Source: Cristatella mucedo
Lineage: Eukaryota; Bryozoa; Phylactolaemata; Cristatellidae
Direction: 5' to 3'
Length of the DNA: 64,000 nucleotides
NCBI GenBank assembly: GCA_009760855.2
Contig: WPIO01000093.1
Span: forward strand, 1,575,659-1,639,658
Shown here: positions 61,201 to 64,000 of the stretch, piece after piece
Layout: each line of letters opens with the position of its first letter
How positions within the stretch are numbered: position 1 is the first letter of the stretch
Translations under genes and position numbers: made by a program
The notes under the pieces: model-generated
Seen by the model: only the letters and a program-made list of their open reading frames with translations
Told to the model about the DNA's origin: nothing
Databases searched by the model: none

Positions 61201-64000
61201 ATTAGAATAGAAGTATAATATTAATTCAACGAATATTTAAGAAAAATCCAAGTTTGTGTGAAAGAGTTTGATTTTTTCAAAAAGTTAATGGATAACTACT
61301 TTCAGATTTTAAATGAAAATGGAAAACGAAATTTACTAAAATTTATCTGACCCAAATACGAATCTGACGTTGTAACAAAAATTTACGCAGGGGCTTAAAA
61401 TTTGTTTTTGTTAAACCAGGAAAAACATTAAATCTTGATGGTACAAAACAAAATTACTAAATCTCGCTCAGGGAATTAAGTCCAACAACAGTGTGTACAC
61501 ATGTTAGGTTCACGGTAAAGTAAATTATGTTAAAGGAAGATGACCGATACAATGACTGGAGATTTTAAGCATGAATAGTTTTGCTTATAGGGCATCTAAT
61601 TATTGAAAACTCAGGTAATGGAAAGCCAGTGGCATTTAAATGATGATTTTTTTGTGTGGACTTATGGTGGGGATTGAAAAGGGGGACGTTTTACTTAAAG
61701 ACTTTTCCCTTCAACAACAAATATTTAGTATGGGGCAGGATGTCATATTACAAAACGTTGCACAATGCCTCTCTAATCCGCTTTGATTTTGCGGACTAAA
61801 TCTTGTGTAGATCTTTAAAAAACAGTTAAAAAAATAACAGAAGTACTAGCTCTTCAAGTTCTCAATGCAAAGAAATCAATAATAAATCACTATCAACACC
61901 TTATTCAGGACAAACAAAACGCTCCACCTATAATTGATATTAAATGTTAGGGTTTGTGTGGAGCATCTAATTGTGTGTTTCTAAAAACCTAATACTGATA
62001 CAATGCTGTATCTGGAGATGTAAGACAAATAAATACTTCTCAAACAGTGTGCTGGATTTTAAAGTTTATGTATAATTACAAAAACTGCCAAACAAGATTA
62101 TTTACTTCAATTTGATACAAATGGGAAAACTAAGGAGTAAATATCTTGTAGTCAGTTATGTACCTCATGATAGTATAAATGAATATTAAACTGTTAACTA
62201 TTTTCTTTTGGTGCTGTTAAGTTACCTTAAGAAGAGGGAATAGTGTTGCCTATTAGGACAAATAGCTCCTGGTATAAACAATGGAATGTAATAGGAGTAG
62301 AAAAACAACATTGTTTTTCAAGTGTTTTCTGAACTAAGTATAAAATTTAGTTGGGTCTCTCTTTCTTAATAGTGGCGTAAATTTTGTGACAATAGGAACC
62401 AAAAAATTATAATTCTAATTCCACATTGCGCATAAGACTAGAAATCAAATTGTTTATTGCCATATCCTTTATATCACAAATACACAACGTATTTTTTCAT
62501 ATTTTTTCTTTTTGGTTTTTTATTTTTTGATGACAAGTAAGGATGTTTTTCTTCTAGGATAATCAGTTACAATTAAATTTATTTAAACATGTTTTACAAA
62601 ATATTTCCATTCTATATAGAATGTCGTTTTTAACTATAAAAAAAAAAAAAAAAGAAGGTAAATTCAATCCTGACTCAGATATAAGTCAGATTCAAACCAA
62701 GAAAATAACGTAATAAAATTCCACAAGGTTTCTTTAGTATTTTGTGGCCGAAATGAAAATCTTAACGCAGACATTGTCTACAGGCCTAATGAGTCTGGAT
62801 ATAATAAATGACTTAGTGAGTATTGAGGTTGCTAGTAGATTAAAAGATTCAAGAACCTCGTAAAAAACTAAAGTTTCTAAAGATAGTAACAACAAGCATC
62901 ATAGGATAATTTACCCACCCCCACAAAAAAAAAAAAAAAAAAAAAGAAAGGTCCATTGAAAAATGGCCAAAGAAAAATGACAGTTGATTCCAGGATTAGA
63001 GTTTAATCGGAGAGTGTTCGCTAAACGAAATTGATTGAAAAAAAAACATGAAAACACACAATTATGGAAACTGGTACTGTAAAAAGGAGTGTTGCATTAG
63101 TGAAAGAAATAATGAGAAAAGTTCTGACGTCGAGAGAATTTACTTGCTCAGTATGAAAAGAAAATAGAAAGTATAAAATAAAGGAGAATATTACTAGAAA
63201 ACAGAGAGGGGATTGATAATTTACCAAAGATTATGATTAATCTAAATAATAATCCGCCGCATTCACCTCTATTTACGGAAAGAATAGGTGAAAAAATGTG
63301 TTAAAGCGTAAAAAAGAAAAATTAAAACTAAAGAGGAAACCAAAATATCAATTAAAAAAGTAGCGAGAACAAAGAACAGTTCATTAGAACTGGAAGCAAT
63401 GTTAGATTATTTGATAGGAGTGGTGAAGGGAGAATATGGAAAAGAGAAGAAAGAGCTACAGAATGCGATCTGGAGGTGTAAACTAAAACATATAATAGTT
63501 GTATACGAATAATGGTAATACTAATGCAGGGAAAAAAAGCGTGTAGATATTGGGTAAATGATGTTGTTGAAAGGAAGTTTTGTCTAAGAGAAGATTTGCA
63601 AGTTGCTTATGCCTGAGAAGGTGCGTCTGATTTCTAAGGGTTGCAGTAAATTTCATCGAATTCTTTTTACGTTATTGTATCATCATCTAATGCTTAAATA
63701 TTTTAAATAAGTTATTGGATTTGCTTGAAGAGCTAGATCTTTCTTCTATCAATTTGTATATTTTACTAACATTGAGGACTAGCATTGTTGATTATAGGCA
63801 CTAAATACGTACTAGTGAGGAAAATCCTTCATGTTTTTTCTGAATGTAAAAGTATGGGTTACTGGGATGCAAGAGATAGACAAATAATCTATAAATTGAA
63901 AGCATATGTAACTCCTATTAATTTATGTTAGCAACTATAATTTTGTATATCATGTCTAAACAGTTATTTGATTATTAACTTGGTATTTGCATATTTGGTT
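58226..64000. other. AT-rich ORF-less tract, probable decayed viral right part
   Basis: No open frame above about 70 codons and no recognisable host repeat. Local coding-like islands occur (59319-59430, 61395-61500, 62080-62110) with frame changes every few dozen bases. TATAG followed at once by ATG occurs at 59950-59957 and, with one base between, at 62615-62623. Long A runs lie at 62637-62654 and 62923-62945. I infer strongly degenerated viral DNA, or unpolished sequence. No terminal repeat matching 42447-42550 was found. Confidence 0.4.

Overview
The window comes from a metazoan nuclear genome, most likely an invertebrate; I cannot fix the phylum. Evidence: an intron-rich NF-X1 type transcription factor gene with canonical splice sites, dozens of CR1/L2-group LINE copies, tRNA-derived SINEs, solo LTRs and microsatellites. 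At about 42.4 kb the base composition falls sharply to AT-rich and the density of short compact genes rises: an endogenized midsize DNA virus of the Polinton/Maverick-adintovirus type fills the sequence from there to at least 58.2 kb and perhaps to the window end.

1-23 kb: the 3' half of an NFX1-like gene on the + strand. Six exons (2491-2631, 7770-7904, 11146-11212, 14025-14179, 14324-14434, 22648-22735) join in consistent phases, include the R3H domain and end in a stop and an AATAAA signal. Its introns are packed with LINE and SINE debris. Two LINE families recur: family A, with a short 3' UTR and an ATTAC-like tail, and family B, with a conserved 3' stem-loop and an (ATT)n tail.

23-42.4 kb: no host gene recognised. 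It holds LINE A and B copies, three copies of a ~733 bp LTR (two with target site duplications), a decayed ~170 bp satellite, and a LINE A copy (39.3-42.25 kb) whose ORF2 has one nonsense codon. Insertions are nested in several orders: A in B, A in A, B in LTR, LTR in B.

42.4-58.2 kb: viral element. In order: an imperfect terminal-type inverted repeat; a protein-primed family B DNA polymerase gene with frameshifts, a nonsense codon and a large deletion of the polymerase core; a block of small unknown genes including a tandem family of three; a minus-strand cluster of fibre-like genes, one split by a host LINE B; two small proteins with long hydrophobic or amphipathic stretches; a phospholipase A2-domain virion protein; a minus-strand block (unknown 164 aa protein, adenovirus-type cysteine protease, zinc ribbon); then a packaging ATPase, an internal structural protein, a capsid-like protein and the start of another structural protein. 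Most genes carry a TATAG motif 0-6 nt before the start codon. The LINE B in the fibre gene shows the virus resides in the same genome as the flanking repeats. Integrase and an intact major capsid gene are not seen.

58.2-64 kb: AT-rich, no long ORF, with a few short coding-like islands and two more TATAG-ATG sites; probably the decayed right part of the element, though poor assembly quality would look the same.
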